Source: Combretum micranthum (lineage: Eukaryota; Streptophyta; Magnoliopsida; Myrtales; Combretaceae). Taken from it: DNA of 64,000 nt. Below, one piece after another: positions 36,716 through 49,774 of this stretch (the first letter of the stretch is position 1; each line of letters begins with the position of its first letter). The stretch covers positions 2,361,501 through 2,425,500 of the forward strand of contig JAMXBD010000025.1 in NCBI GenBank assembly GCA_024138025.1, in the 5' to 3' direction. The position numbers were made by a program, and so were the translations under genes. Under the pieces are notes generated by a model. The model did not search any database. It was not told the origin of the DNA and worked only from the letters and a program-made list of their open reading frames with translations.

Positions 36716-36889
36716 TGGTGATATTTGATAAAGCTTCTCCACAAAGAATAAAAGAGAAACTCCATTTTTTGTTTTTGAAAGTTTTAGGGTAAACTTAGAG
36801 GCAGACAATAAACTCTCACAAATGATTCGCTATGGATTATGACCAAATGACGAATATACCTTGACCAAGCTCCCTCAATTTAATATTCA

Positions 36890-37935
36890 AACCGACTTGT
36901 ATTGGGTACTCCACGAGTAGGACTATGATTTGGTACAAGTGTACTCCTTAAGCTGGCACGTGGTTTAGATAGACGCTCCTCAAGCTGGCCTATGACTTGG
37001 TACAAGCGTGCAGCTTGAGCTAGTAATTGGCTTGGGTAGGTAGTCCTCTGAGCTGGTCTATGTTTTGAAGGATAACTAAAGTTCCTAAGAAATTTCAAGG
37101 ATAACTATAGCTCCTAACTTTTCTTAGGATGACAAAAATTTCTTATATTCAAAGGATGACTAAAGCTCTTAAACATAGGAATAATATGGTTCCTAAATTT
37201 TCAAAGGGCAAATGAAGTACCTAATTTTTGTAAGATGGTTAAAGTTCTTATATTGTAAGGATAACCAAAGTTCGTAAATATAGGAATACTATTGTTCCTA
37301 CAATTCTTAAAGGATAACTAAAGGTTCTGAAGACTATAAGAATTTCCATAAGACAACTAAAGTTGTTAAGGGTTTCATAAGATAACTACAACTCTTGAAG
37401 TCTTTATAGGACAATTAGTGGTCCTAAATACTTTATAAGATAACTGAAGTTCTTGAGAGTTGTATAAGATAACTTTAAGCTCTTAGAGTCTTTATGGGAC
37501 TACTGATGGTCCTAAATAATCCATAAGATGGCTAAAGTTCCTAAGAGTTCTACAAGATAACTTTAAGCTCATAAAGTCTTTTATGGGACTACTGACGGTC
37601 CTAAATAATTCATAAGATAGTTAAACTTCCTGAGAGTTCTATAAGATAATTACACTTTCTAAAAGCTTTATTGGACAGCTGATGGTCCTAAATAATCCAC
37701 AAGATAATTAGAGTTCTTGACAGTTCTATAAGATAACTTAAGCTCCTAAAGGATTTATGGGACAATTGATGTTCCTAAAGACTTTATAAGAGAATTAGAG
37801 TTCTTGAGAGTTCTATAAGATAACTTGAACTCCTGAAGAATTTATGGGATAACTAAGGGTCCCAAAGACTTCATAAGATAACTCAAGTTCCAAAGGTTCA
37901 ATTAAGAAGTGGGAGGATAACTAAAGTTCCTAGAC
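36890..37935. repeat. Tandem-repeat array in the 3' untranslated part of the element
   Basis: Repeats of about 29-30 bp with the theme AAGATAACTAAAGTTCCTAA, organised from about 37330 into higher-order units of ~88 bp (GATAACTT-AGCTC...TTTATGGGAC...TGGTCCTAAA). Six or so higher-order units can be followed. It lies between gag and the 3' LTR, where Tat-lineage elements are known to carry variable tandem repeats. Confidence 0.8.
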
Positions 37936-39949
37936 CTTTAAGTATTGAAATTCTATTTTCTCTCTTCTCTTTTTTATTTTTTCAAAAAAATTTTCATCTA
38001 TGCAAAATTGTGAGTCAAAGGCTTATGAAAAACTTTCATTTCTCAATTAAAAAAAAAAAGATTAATTTCAGCCAAGACTTTCTCTTTTTTTTTTTTTTTT
38101 GAAAAATTGTTAACAAGTGGAAATCCTATGGGACCCAAAAGTTCCAAAAAGCAGTAAGCTTGTTTCTTTTGTCCCATAATCACTTTTTTTTTTTAACTTT
38201 CTCTTGATCCTCGGACCTCATTTACACCAATCAGCTCCTCGTGGGCCTCCCAAAAATTCTTAGAGGCTTTGGATAGGTAAAAATTCTTTGCTCCAAAAGA
38301 TAGCCTCCATGATTATAAAATTTTAAGACCTTCCTTTCAAGGAATAGGTATCTCATCATAAATTATCTAGCCCAAGAGGACTTCCTTACACTCTCCATTG
38401 TCTTGTTTTCACTCTTTACTCAAATTCCAAAAATTATGGTCCATCTTGTAAATAATACACCTTTGTTAATTTGTTAGGTCTTTTTCAGACCGCAACATAG
38501 GCTTTTGGGCCATTGGCTTATTAATAAGGATATTACCTTATAGGTCTATTTTTTGAAAAATATTTTCAATTCATCTTAGGTTTACAAGTCAAGAACCTTT
38601 AAGGAAAACAAAAAAATGAACTTGCGCAAATTTCAAAAGCAATTTTTTTGTATCTAGGATAAATCGATTCCCATGATCTGAAAGGCCTTTAAAAGGGTAT
38701 TGTGAGTGGATCTGCAATCTAAGGATATTGTGGGCATTTGAGATGTGTTTAGGAACTTTTCAACTTTTCAGGATGTTTCCTTAGTCTTTTTTTTTTTTTT
38801 TTAATTTTGTGTTTAGGTTGGACCATTTTTCCTTTTTTTTTCCCCCTTCTCATTTTTTTCCTTTCTCTCTCTCTCTCTCTCTTTAAGGATGATTATTATT
38901 CCGTTTTCCTTTATTAGATGGTTTACGGCTCAAAAGGTATAGATTTTTCTTTATTTCATAGGAAAAGAATTATCAATGATAATTCATCACTTTTAAATTT
39001 ATGCAACTAAGTAAGTACATATCAGTTTATCCTATCCTCCTAATTAATGACCCTAACCTAAAAAATTGCCCCATTGTTAGGTGGTTCTTGACAGGTTTCA
39101 ATTTTAATAAACACTTCCCTACATGGCTCAAATGGCTTAGTAAGTGATAAGTGTGTTTAAGATGTTGAAATGAGTGTCCACTATCATTTTAACATGCGTA
39201 GGAAATTCAAGATAGACCTTCTTTAAGGAACAAGTCTAGTTCCTCACTTCAATTACCACTAAACTCTCAAGTGTTTGGATTTTAGCTTGCCTCTTATCAT
39301 TCTTAGACATTTTAGGTGATGAGATACCTTCCTCTAATTAGAAGAATCTTTGAAATGCTTTCAATCATGTCCCATTTGACCCATCCCTTTTCAACAAAAC
39401 AAAATGATTTGTGATACTATTATAATTACATGTCCTTAAATTATTCAAACTTCACTTCAAAAATATGTTTTGACATCAAATTCATGACACAATTATTTTA
39501 AACATGAAATAATTCCTAAAGGACATTTCTTCTTTTGCTTGCTTCATCAAACTTCACCTTTAGGGAGAATTGTCACCATTAGTTGATGTTTCAAATTAGA
39601 TCAATCCAACATCAATTAGATATTATATTTTATTTTTCAATCTCCAACAAGTGTCTGTGGAATGACCTTTCTGACCCATGTGATAATCACGTTGCAATTT
39701 GGATCAGCATTCCATGGTCTATAACTGGTTCCTTCAATTGGTAAAGAGCTTGAGATAATGAGATAGGAACATAACTAAATTGTCTCTTTGAAGGATGACT
39801 AATTTGAATTGGTTGCTAATTAGTTGTTGGGCGTTTGAAGACTATTAGTGAAGTAGGCTTGGTATAGCTTTTTGGATACACCATGTTGACAGAGGTTTCT
39901 TTTCCTTTGATGCTAATAGGTTCCAAGGGCTTCTCATCATGGGTCACAT
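37936..39949. other. Non-coding interior of the 13.3-kb element
   Basis: Sits where pol would be expected, but no frame on the minus strand shows reverse transcriptase, RNase H or integrase motifs. It holds T-runs (38079-38100, 38786-38803) and a CT tract (38862-38882). Any pol once here is lost or too decayed to see. Confidence 0.5.
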
Positions 39950-40841
39950 GAGCAAGAGCTTCCCTGAAGCAATTGCATTCTCAATTCTACAACCTATCGC
40001 TATAATCTCACTAAAGGTGGTAGAAGTGTGACCAATGAGGTGAGAGAAGAATGGCTTCTCTAATGTGTTGATGAAGGTAAAGGTTTAGTCTTTCTCTTGG
40101 ATAGGTGCAGCTACCCTTGCAGTTAAGGCTCTCCATTGTTGGGCATACTCCTTGAAGGACTCACCATTCTGCTTATGAAGGTTGTTTAAGTCCCACATGG
40201 AAGGAGCAACTTCAGTGTTGAACTTATATTAATTGTAAAATGCCTTAACTAGCTTATCCCATGTGTTAATGTCAATGAGATCCAACTGAACATACCATGT
40301 TAGGGCTAGACCAATCAAGCTATCTTAAAATATTTGGATCATCAACTACTCATTTTGGGTATATATGGCCATCTTTCGAACATATAGTCTAATGTAGAGT
40401 TTATGGCAACCAGTCCTATCATATTTTTCAAAATCTAGGGTCTTGAACTTTTTAGGGTAGGACCCTACATCAATGGTGGGTAGGTTGGTGATATGCCCAT
40501 TTGTTCAAATCCCTTGTCACCCTCTAGAGCATTTAACTTTTCGTTCATTTGATGAAGCAATTTTTTTCTATCTCTTTCTGCTTTTCTTCAAATTCTTTCT
40601 TAAGGTCTCCAATAAGTGCTAGATCCAAGATTGGCTTCTTCAAATCCATATGGCTGACCATTAACTTCTTTTCCTTTTTGGTTTTCCAAATGCCCCTCTT
40701 GAGGAGGTTGGATGGCTCGTAGAAGACTGATGCTAGAAGTAAGGAGTTGGATCTGCTTAGACATTTTAAGTACTGTTTGCCCCAATGTATTGATCCTTTT
40801 CTTAGACTTGGTGACTTCAATGTTGGTATTATTGTTATCAC
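39950..40841 (-). pseudogene. Retrotransposon gag, broken
   Basis: Reading the minus strand down from about 40460 gives a recognisable Ty3/gypsy gag core: FEKYD, then an ALTWYVQLD-like tract, TWDKLVKAFYN, SFKEYAQQWRALTARV, FINTLEKPFF and IENAIASGK near 39960. At least four in-frame stops interrupt it. Upstream, 40545-40841 stays open and gives a lysine/glutamate-rich segment (KKEFEEKQKEIEK) of the kind seen before gag cores. It would have made the particle protein; it cannot now. Confidence 0.8.
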
Positions 40842-41819
40842 TACTAGCCGTCTTAGACTTAGATCAAGTAATTATTGGGCTTCGCTTGACCTTTTGCTAC
40901 TTGGGAGCTGTTTTGGATCTCAGAAATTCATGCTTGTTAGTAATATTCATTTTTAGTTTTTTATTTTTTTAATTTATCTTTTGAATTTTTTATTTCTGTT
41001 TTTATTTTTGTTTAACAAGCGCTATTTACAAAAGTTAAAATATTTTTAAAAGAGGTGATTTTTTAAAAAAAATTGTATTTACAAAAGTGAAAACCTTGAA
41101 AGAAGAAAAAAAAAACTAAAAAAAAACATTGGTAATTATTGAAAATTAGACACTTGAAAGACTATAACCAATTTATTTACAAGTGGGTTCCTATAACTGA
41201 GAAGGTAATAACTTAATGTTTAAAGCAGAGACTAAAATAAGTTTACAACATATGATTAAGATAATCTTGTTAAAAGACACTATACCTTGTCTAAAGGAAG
41301 AATTACTCTAAAGGCTAATAACCTAAAACTAATGGATTTTTACAAACTTAATATTTTTTTTCCTTTCCATCTTTTTCCATTTTTTTATAAAGAAAAGAAA
41401 AAAAAAAGAAAATAACAAGAAACATGTCACATGGATACAAATTAAGGGGCAGTGACTAAATAATAATGGGTCCATTTCATGGACTTCATTTGAGTTGCAA
41501 CTTCATTTCCCTCTTTTTTTTTTTTTAAAAATTACAAGGAAATCATTATACAATATATAAATGTTTAAAAACAAAAATCTTTTACATGACTCCTTTACAA
41601 AGAAATTTACAAGAAATATTACATTATAAGGAAAACCATTTACAATTAAAATTGCAAGCTTTTTTAGGACATGCCCCACTATTATTAACCCACTGGCCTA
41701 TAATTATGAATGAAAATAGCTGGGTTCTAAAAGTTCTCCAATTAACGGACTGTGGGTCACATTAACAGAGTAGGGGGCTAATTCGTGTCTCGAATGGTGG
41801 GTTACCATAATACCCAAGA

Positions 41820-44310
41820 TGTAAAGTCCCGGCCCACTTAACCCATATATTAAGTGTGCCAAATCTCCCGACCACACATAATACCAAAATATTAGGAACA
41901 ATATTGAAGTATTATACGTAAGGTTGTCTTAAAAAGATGTGTTTGTAATGGCTCCTTGTTTAAAACAGATATAACATTCACATGATTTGAATTAAGAAAC
42001 ACTACCACCACATAAGTAGTGGGTCATCACCTATATAAGACATACATCATACATACATTATAACTTCTCAAGGATCACATAAACATAGAAATCTTACTTA
42101 CAAACCAGCTACATTACAAATGCAATTCAAATCAAAATACATTCTAAGGCTTAACAAATAAGCCTAAACACTTCACAAAAATTACATCAAAAGGAATCCT
42201 AAGCATATATTAGGTCTCTCTCTCCTAATCATCCATAGAGTCCTCTCAGTCAGTCTCATAGCCCATATCGTCATATAGCTCATCATCAAAGTCACCTGCA
42301 AGATAACAGCATGAGCCAAAGGCCCAGTACACAATAGTGCAAACAAATACATATGCCATGCACACTTAACTAAATGCAATGCAATAAATCACCACAACTT
42401 AATTATCTTTAGTTAAGTGAGTAGAACAACACTGGAGTATTCAAACTCCGATTCAAACTTGGAAATTCTGGGGGTCTTGAGTAACAACAACTGCTCAGGG
42501 GGTTGATATAGATAGACCGAATATCTATATCTCCTATATCTAACCGATAAAGAATGTTAATAGCATAATCTAGGGTCCACACTCCTTTATATACTCCACT
42601 TATCTCGGTCTATAACATCAATTAGTTCAATGGTCCCATACCCGTGAACTAAAACATATTATTTCCTCTCGAGCCTAAGTAGAGAATATACCGATACAGT
42701 TAACCCTATTAGCTACCCACTTAGCCAAAAAAAGAAACCACATCAAACCATTGCATCATGGATTTGAGTCATTGCATCATGACATAGGATTGGGCTAAGT
42801 ACCTAAACTACCGTGCCATTGCATCATGACAAGGTTGTCGCTCCCTAGATCCGGATTCAACGACATGAAGCACAACCAATTTCAATATCTTTTATTATTC
42901 TTTGATTAAGGTCAAATTAGTATATGCCTATCCTATTCAACAATCAATCAAAGTATTGTGTACCTGGTTCGAATTGGCAATCGACGGGAATCTCCAACTA
43001 AGTATCTATCTTTATTCCACATAAATCAACTATATCACATTACTATCCTAAGTTAAGCTTATATTCATTAGATTAGAACTTAGGAAAATTATTGAATATT
43101 ATGCAAAAACAATCCAAAGTCATCACATAACACACACACATATATATATAGTAAATCTTTGATCAAAAAGTCATATATCCTGTATTGGAAAATGTTTGAA
43201 GAAGTTAGAAAAATTTGAAATTTACAAAGTCCACGCTGGTCATTAACGTCGGCAATGCAAACCTTAATGCCGGTGGTGTAGGATTATATGTCGGCAGCGT
43301 ATAAGGCGGCGTTAAGAAGTATGCATCATGTATAGAACCTTTAAGTCTTTACGCCGGGAAATTTCAATCTCAACGCTAGCGGCGTTTAAGAAAAATTTCA
43401 AAAGATTAGAAATCAAGATTCTAATGCCGGGAAATTTTGACTTCAACGCCAGCGGCGTTTAAGATAATTTTGAAAAGATCAGAAATAAAAATCCTAACCG
43501 GTAAGTACGCCGGTGGTGTACGAGGCGGTGTACATTGCAATTCGAGTTGCATAATTCCTCTGTTTTCCAAACACAAAAATTTTTACATTTCAACTCTTCC
43601 AACTCATTCTAAACCACATGAGAGCCTACTACAACCTATCTATAACATGTCAAGCATTCTAAAGCTTTCCTAACAACTCTACAATATCTCAACAAGAATT
43701 TAGCATAACAACTACTTGTATTATACTACACATGCATATTTTATGGATTAAGAGGGAAATAAAGCATCTCAAACATCAAATAAACTTACCTCAATGTATA
43801 TATAAGGCTTGGGGAAGGATTCTTGGTGTGTTGAGCCCAAGAAAGCTTAGTTTGGGTGTTGAAATTTTTGGTCTTGGAGGAGTTACGAATTTTCTTTCCC
43901 TTTGCTCTATTTTGGAATGTCTTAAGATGCAAATAGGCTTTGATGTTTATCCTAATCTAATTGACTTTTGGGGGCAGATTTAGGAAAGGCTTTGGGCCAT
44001 AATTGGGCTTTAATTTGGGCTTAAATTAGGGTTTAATGAAGCCAAAATCTGCTAGGTTTGGTTGACTTAAGTTTTAGTTTAAAACAAGTTTAATTCATCA
44101 AACATTAATCACCACAATAACCATTTGCATTAACATAATAATTGATAACATAACTAAACTATCATCCTAAATATATTACCATAGCTTGTTATCTATTGAC
44201 ATACATTATATCATATTCAACATAAACACACTAATTCACTCAAACACATACAAACATACAATTATCAAATTTAGCATGCATTAACATATATTAAAATTAT
44301 GGGTATTTCA
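41820..44310 (-). mobile_element. 2.5-kb solo LTR nested in the 13.3-kb element
   Basis: Begins TGTAAAGTCCCGGCCC and ends ATGGGTATTTCA (TG...CA), with CAAGA (41815-41819) and CAAGT (44311-44315) at the flanks. The first ~130 bp and several internal blocks (GATATAxxCxGxATA, CATTGCATCATGACAA, GGATTCAACGACA) match the solo LTR at 18062-21599, so both belong to one Ty3/gypsy family, likely Tekay/Del. It sits between the primer site and gag of the host element, so it is younger than that element. It contains a run of inverted CCGGCGT-like pieces near 43240-43530. Confidence 0.78.
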
Positions 44311-44474
44311 CAAGTCCTACTCGGACCCCTTATCCTAAGCTCTTAAGGTGACCTGGGTCTGACCACATCTAGCACACATATAAATAAAGGAATATTTACA
44401 AAAAGACACAATATTAACAAGACAAGGAAGCAATTTATATTTGGAAAGCAAAAAGTGGCTAGCCCTCTTAAAGC

Positions 44475-44493
44475 GTCCTTAGTGGAGTCGCCA
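44475..44493 (-). other. Primer-binding site of the 13.3-kb element
   Basis: TGGCGACTCCACTAAGGAC on the minus strand, 3 nt after the 5' LTR. It resembles the TGGCGACTCTGCTGGGGA-type site of Tat-lineage plant elements, which I recall as matching a tRNA-Arg 3' end. Confidence 0.7.
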
Positions 44494-44496
44494 ATC

Positions 44497-47273
44497 TATC
44501 AAGCTTGATTTTTTTTCTTTATTTTCGATTCGGTTTCCTTTGATTTGATTCGTGTTAGACCTTTCTGTTTAATACGAACCTTCAATTAAGAATTAAAAGG
44601 AACTCGTTTTAATTAAAAAAATGGAGTCGCTACCTATGTGGGTATGAATCCGGATGCAACGATCACGTGCGTGTCGCGTGACTATCGCGCTACGCGTGAC
44701 CTAGGGAAACAACACGTGATAGGATGATCAAGAGAGTATCGTGTAGGGAGGAGGAGGAGTAGGCAATCTCAGTAGGCTCTAACACACGTGTGACAGGCGA
44801 GGGAGCTATTGAGCATCAACCTCACTAAGTACCACGAATATCGTGTACGTTCTTGAGTGAGTCGAGTAATTGATTCACTAAGATGGAAATCCGACAGCAC
44901 GACGGTGTTTGTCTAAGATTTCACCTTGTCCCAATGAGGTAAGGACTAAGGGTATTTATAGAGAATCTGGCTATCGATGTCGCCCGTCGGATGAGACAGA
45001 CGACCAACGGCCAAGATGACCCCTTCTCATTATGGATATAGTTGTGGGCTCCCTTATGGACCCAGGCCCATTGAGGCCTTCATATATATGTGTGAGCCAA
45101 TTTAAGAAAGGTTGGAATTGGGCAGGCCAATTCCAACAGGCCCTACTCCAAGTCTTCCATGCCAAAACTCCCATGATCATCCCAATTGGATGAGGCCTAA
45201 TTCTTTAAGCCCTGTCACATTAGCCCAAAGAATTAAATCCAAATAATAATAAGGCTCAAGGCCTTTGTAATCAAATTTGTACATCTACACTACCTAATTA
45301 AAATTAGAACAAAAAAAAAAAAATTCAACTAGGACTAATGGGTAGGTTAGTCCTAACTTTGTCACTGATCTGCAAAAATTCATTTAAAAAAAAATGGGAC
45401 CAAAGATTTTTTAAGTCTAGAGGCTATCCTATTAAAACCTAAGTAGTTACCATTTTTTAACTTTCCAATTATAAGTTGCTTCCTATTATATTTTAAATTG
45501 TCTATCTATGCAATATTTTATAAATTATTCTAAAGTTATTGTCCTATGTTATTATACAACACATCAAATATATATATATATATATATATAATTTTACAAA
45601 TTTCATATTCACATGTAATATTAGGAAACCATATTCATACCAAGCTTTTAACAACTTTATGATATCATATTCTACAAAAAGGACAGATAACATCTACATT
45701 TATATAAAATTTATCAAAAAAAAAAAAAGATTTTTCCTTTTTTAGAGTTGTCCATTAAGTGCCTACGTACCTGCTATTCAGGATTAGACGTTACATAGTT
45801 CTTCTATTAAAACTTCACTGTGTTGGTTAGTTTTTTTTTTAACTCTTTCATTTTAAGGTTTTTTTTTTTAATTTTAGAAAAAGGTAACTTTTATTGATAT
45901 TGATCCTAAAGACTACCAATTAATTATTTTTTATTTTAACAAAATACTTTTCTAAGTGATCAAAATTTTATTTTCATGTATAAATTATGTCTATTATTTT
46001 TATTTTTATTTTTACACTACACATGAAAATATCATGTACATCTAATACATATATTCTTTATTTTCAATTTTTTATTATTATTCTTTTTGTTTTTGTTTTA
46101 TTTTTATATTAACTAACTAACAAAAGAAAAGGAAAATTGTAACTTACCAAGGATGAACAGCACTCGCGTGCAGTAGGGAACATAACAATCCGAGCTCTAG
46201 TAGGTCGACTTAGGATAGAGGATAGTGGAAACGAGTTGGAGCCATCACAAGGCAACGCGATGGCTGGCATAGTTGGACTGGCCCAATCAAGGATGGTAAT
46301 GACTCTAGTGTGGTTGGATTAGGTTAGGGAAGTTGGAAATGTCAGGATTTTGAATTCCTGGGGGGCAACGACCGGCGTTCCTCCAACAAAAGAGTTTTTG
46401 ATGATTTGGGTGGTGATTAAATGGAGGGTTTTGAAGCCCTTGATCTGTTGAATGCTCCAGTAGCTTTTGATTTCTTTGATTTTCCCTTTTTCCTTTTTTT
46501 TTTTTCGAACAATTGAAGTTAGAAATTTTGAAACCCTAATTTAAGAACAAGAACTCAAATTCAAAAATTAAGAGACAGAACTTTTTCCTACTTTGAATGG
46601 AGTATGGGGTTCCTATTTATAATGCTAGGACTAAGAATTACCGCCTAAAACTTGCTAAATTGAATAAAATCATATATAGGGTTTATGGTGCAAGTTTTAT
46701 TATGAATTTAGGATTTTGAGTTAAATTAGATGCTTCTTTTTAATTAAAGGAAATATTAGATGTGTTTATACCAATTTGATGTAGCCATATCTTCCAAGTT
46801 TCCTAAAAAATGCAAATTTGACCAAATCGCCACATTTTAGGAAACTCATATCTTTGTTTTTCCTAAACTTGAAGCTCGAATTTGATATAATAAACAGTTA
46901 CGAAAACTTGCATGTTCAGTATCAAATGAAAGCTTTTTGTGCCTATTTTTCAATTTTGCGATTGATTTGACAAAATTGAATTTGAGCTCGATTAAAAAAT
47001 GAGTGCGAAGTGGACTGTTTAGGCATGCTCTTAGTTGTGCAAGGTTGAAAAAGGTTGATGTCAGCTATGATGGCGGCACCATAATTTTTTTTCTTTTCTT
47101 TCTTCTTTTTTTTCCTCTTTTTTTTTTCTTTTTTTCATTTCTTTCCTTTTTCTTTGTTTAATTAATCTTAACAATTCCTATTGTACTCTATTATGATAAG
47201 AGTAATTTTCCTAGGTTATTAAATTAAATTTTACTATTAAACTTTATATGATAGCAAAAATAGGGTGTCAACA
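44497..47273 (-). repeat. 5' LTR of the 13.3-kb element
   Basis: 2777 bp. On the minus strand it starts TGTTGACACCC. TATA box TATAAATAGG lies at 46612-46621. It is interrupted by the 653-bp segment at 44637-45289, absent from the other LTR. Confidence 0.85.
44637..45289. mobile_element. 653-bp TG...CA insertion in the 5' LTR
   Basis: Starts TGTGGGTATG and ends CATCTACA. It is flanked by exact CTACCTA repeats (44630-44636 and 45290-45296). It is GC-richer than its surroundings, with CACGTG-type motifs and a minus-strand TATAAATACC (44951-44960). The matching place in the other LTR (near 34130) lacks it. Possibly a solo LTR or TRIM LTR, though a 7-bp duplication is longer than usual. No internal coding. 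Confidence 0.55.
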
Positions 47274-47278
47274 GTATT

Positions 47279-49774
47279 AACCAACTGTAAACTAACGTTT
47301 GTTTAACAAATACATAACAAAGCTATTAAAATTCCAATACTTTAAAATAATACACTTTTACAAAATTTAACATCAGACACTAAATTTTCAAAAAGTGAAA
47401 GGACAAGCACTCTCCATGCCATTATCCTAAAATGGTGTACCTGAAGAACATAACTATACCATGAAGGATTTTCTTAAGAGTATGACTTGTCATTTTTCCT
47501 TTGCCAAAATCACTTTCGGAAGAGGCGTTGAAGATCATAGGATACATCAATAATCGAGTTCCATATAAGTTATATATAAAGTCTCATATGACATAAGGCC
47601 AGTAAAAAGTAAGATTGTAAATGATCGGGTCAAGATGATTCAATAATAAAGTAAAAATAAACTAAAATGAAAAACTCAAAAATTAAGCATGACTTAAACT
47701 TGATTAAATTCTGCTTTTTGAGCTTTAATTTTTAAGAATCGATTCAATAATAAACTAAAAATCAACTCAAATGAAAAACTTGAAATTTAAGCATGGCTTA
47801 AAGTTGATTGAATTTAACTTTTTAAGCTTTAATTTTTAAGCTCAAGCTTGAATCGAAATGACACTCAATGAGCTTAAATTAGACTCAATTAAGCTTGATT
47901 GAGCTAAAAGTAAATTGATTTTGGAAACAAATGTTTAATAATTTTTTTACATGAAAACTTAAGATAAGTTCTCGATCGACTAAATTGGGTATACTGGAAC
48001 TCCAGTAAGTTTGACCTGTTGTAGCTTTAGAAAGTAGTCTAATCTTAAGCATTTCTATACTAAAGGATGTCCAGCTAAAGTTAGGTTATATAAGCTTAAA
48101 GAGAGAAAACTGGTTACAAGAATAGATAACTGCAAGTTTGCTAAATACTTAAAGTGATAAAAGAGATTTAAATTTTAAAAAATCAACTAAATCATTTTTC
48201 AAGGCTTGAAATGCTAAAGATCTTGAGAATGTTGAAGATGGTGAGCGCACACAAATTGAGAATCCTTTCTTTAAGAAGGTATTTGTTAACATTCCTACAA
48301 TTACAACTAAAAATGTGCTAATAATGTCACTTCTTTCTTTTTAGGATGTAATTATGGATGTTCAAAACATTCTTGAGATGCTTCGTAATTTTGTAGAGAA
48401 ATCAAATCTTATCCATATTAGAAGTCACATAAACACCAATTGGAGGTGTCATTATGTAGATCCACTAAGAAAAGAAGATTTATGATTTCAAATGATTAGA
48501 TCATTTATTTTTTTAGAGCAAGAGTTTAATATAAGATTAGAAGGTGCTTCATCATCTATCAGTTAAGCCAAATAAAGTGCAAACTTATAAAAGTGGATCG
48601 ATACCATAAAGGAAGATATGAAATTAATGTCAAATCCAATTGCATAAAGGTATAAAATTAATTGATTGCAAATGATTTTTATGATCGTGTGGAATTCAGG
48701 AGGTAAATATCAAAAGATATGAATCACGTTGTATCAATAAGAGTTGTTGCACGAGCTAATTTTCACCAATAAAGATAGCTCCTACAAACACAGAAAAAGT
48801 TGTTAGTACTCCGATGCTTAAGTCAGTCCATGCGTAATAATAATATGTCTGTAAAAAAGAGGAAAACGTCCTCCCCTTTCCCGTAAGGCAAAGGAGGTAT
48901 TTATAGTGTTTAGAGTCATACCAGGATACACTTCTTCCTAGCAGCTAACCTGGTACCTGAGGTGACTGGGGTACTCGAGATATGAAGCTATGCTTATAGG
49001 TGTGTGGCTCAGCTGATTGTGTCCCCTTCTGTCATGGGGTGTAACTGAAGCACTTGCTTTATCCAAAGATTTTGAGACCGTAAGGTTAAGCTTACCAGTT
49101 AGCTGAGTTGATGAGCTCGGCTAGCCTTACTGAGGTGAGGATTCTTAGGAAGTCCTTGTGCCATATCCCTTGGTTAGCTATGGGTTCCATTACCTTTCTA
49201 AAAGATCAGGACATTGATAATAGTAGGCCCTTTCTAGGCCTACCGAGTTATAGGGTTTTGATGCCCAAGAGATCAAGTGGGCTGATGGCTATATTTTACT
49301 ATCAACATTTGTCCCTTCCACTCGCATTGTGGGAGAGCAAAGAGAGTGCACAGTCCACGAAGTCATTGGCTTGAGGTGGCTGTTACCCGTGTTAGGCAAG
49401 CAATGTATCTCATTTGAGCTGTATCACCTATATCACAAGTATTTTGTGGTGGGGACCATTTAACTTTCGATTAACCCTCCTGACATATCTTACTTAGCAT
49501 ATTTTGTTGCAGCCGAAATCATACGGTTTTCTTGAGAGGCCTTGATGATTTGAAAGGCCTCAATAATAATTAATTAGGATCTAGTGGCTATTGTTGTTGA
49601 TCTTGACATCAGAGTCTTAAGTTTTACTCACACATCCCGAATGATTCAAGCCTTCCTTTCTCCCCCCACTCCTTTATAAATACTAATGCTTCATAAGGAT
49701 TTCTTTATAGTAATTCCATACTTTGTTAAGAGAATTGTCATCTTAGATCCTTAGAGCCTTCTTGGTACTTTTTC
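47279..49774. other. AT-rich non-coding, including LTR-like promoter fragment
   Basis: No gene. Around 48790-48915 the minus strand reads CACTATAAATACC and, further on, GACTTAAGCATCGGAG. That is a TATA box followed by a motif I associate with plant gypsy LTRs, so a decayed LTR on the minus strand is plausible but its ends are not found. The small frame at 49108-49374 is not recognised. Confidence 0.4.
47637..47840. repeat. Two-copy 104-bp tandem repeat
   Basis: Units at 47637 and 47741 both start GATTCAATAATAAA and share AGCATG-CTTAAA and GCTTTAATTTTTAAG. Confidence 0.8.

Larger units (their letters stand above)
34017..47273 (-). mobile_element. 13.3-kb Ty3/gypsy-type LTR element with gag but no visible pol
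   Basis: 3' LTR 34017-36700 and 5' LTR 44497-47273 are direct repeats with TG...CA ends. Flanks are GTAAT (34012-34016) and GTATT (47274-47278). A primer-binding site follows the 5' LTR (44475-44493) and a polypurine tract precedes the 3' LTR (36701-36715), which fixes the minus orientation. A stop-broken gag lies at about 39950-40841. No protease, reverse transcriptase, RNase H or integrase motif is visible in any frame. Removing the nested LTR at 41820-44310, the interior is only ~5.3 kb. The interior also holds a tandem-repeat array before the 3' LTR, as in Tat-lineage elements (Ogre, Retand). It resembles the non-autonomous gag-only class (TR-GAG). By eye the LTRs differ by roughly a tenth, so the insertion is old. 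Confidence 0.85.

Noticed and set aside
36890..37935. CRISPR-like array
   Set aside because: Repeat units touch each other without unique spacers of constant length, and this is a plant retroelement.
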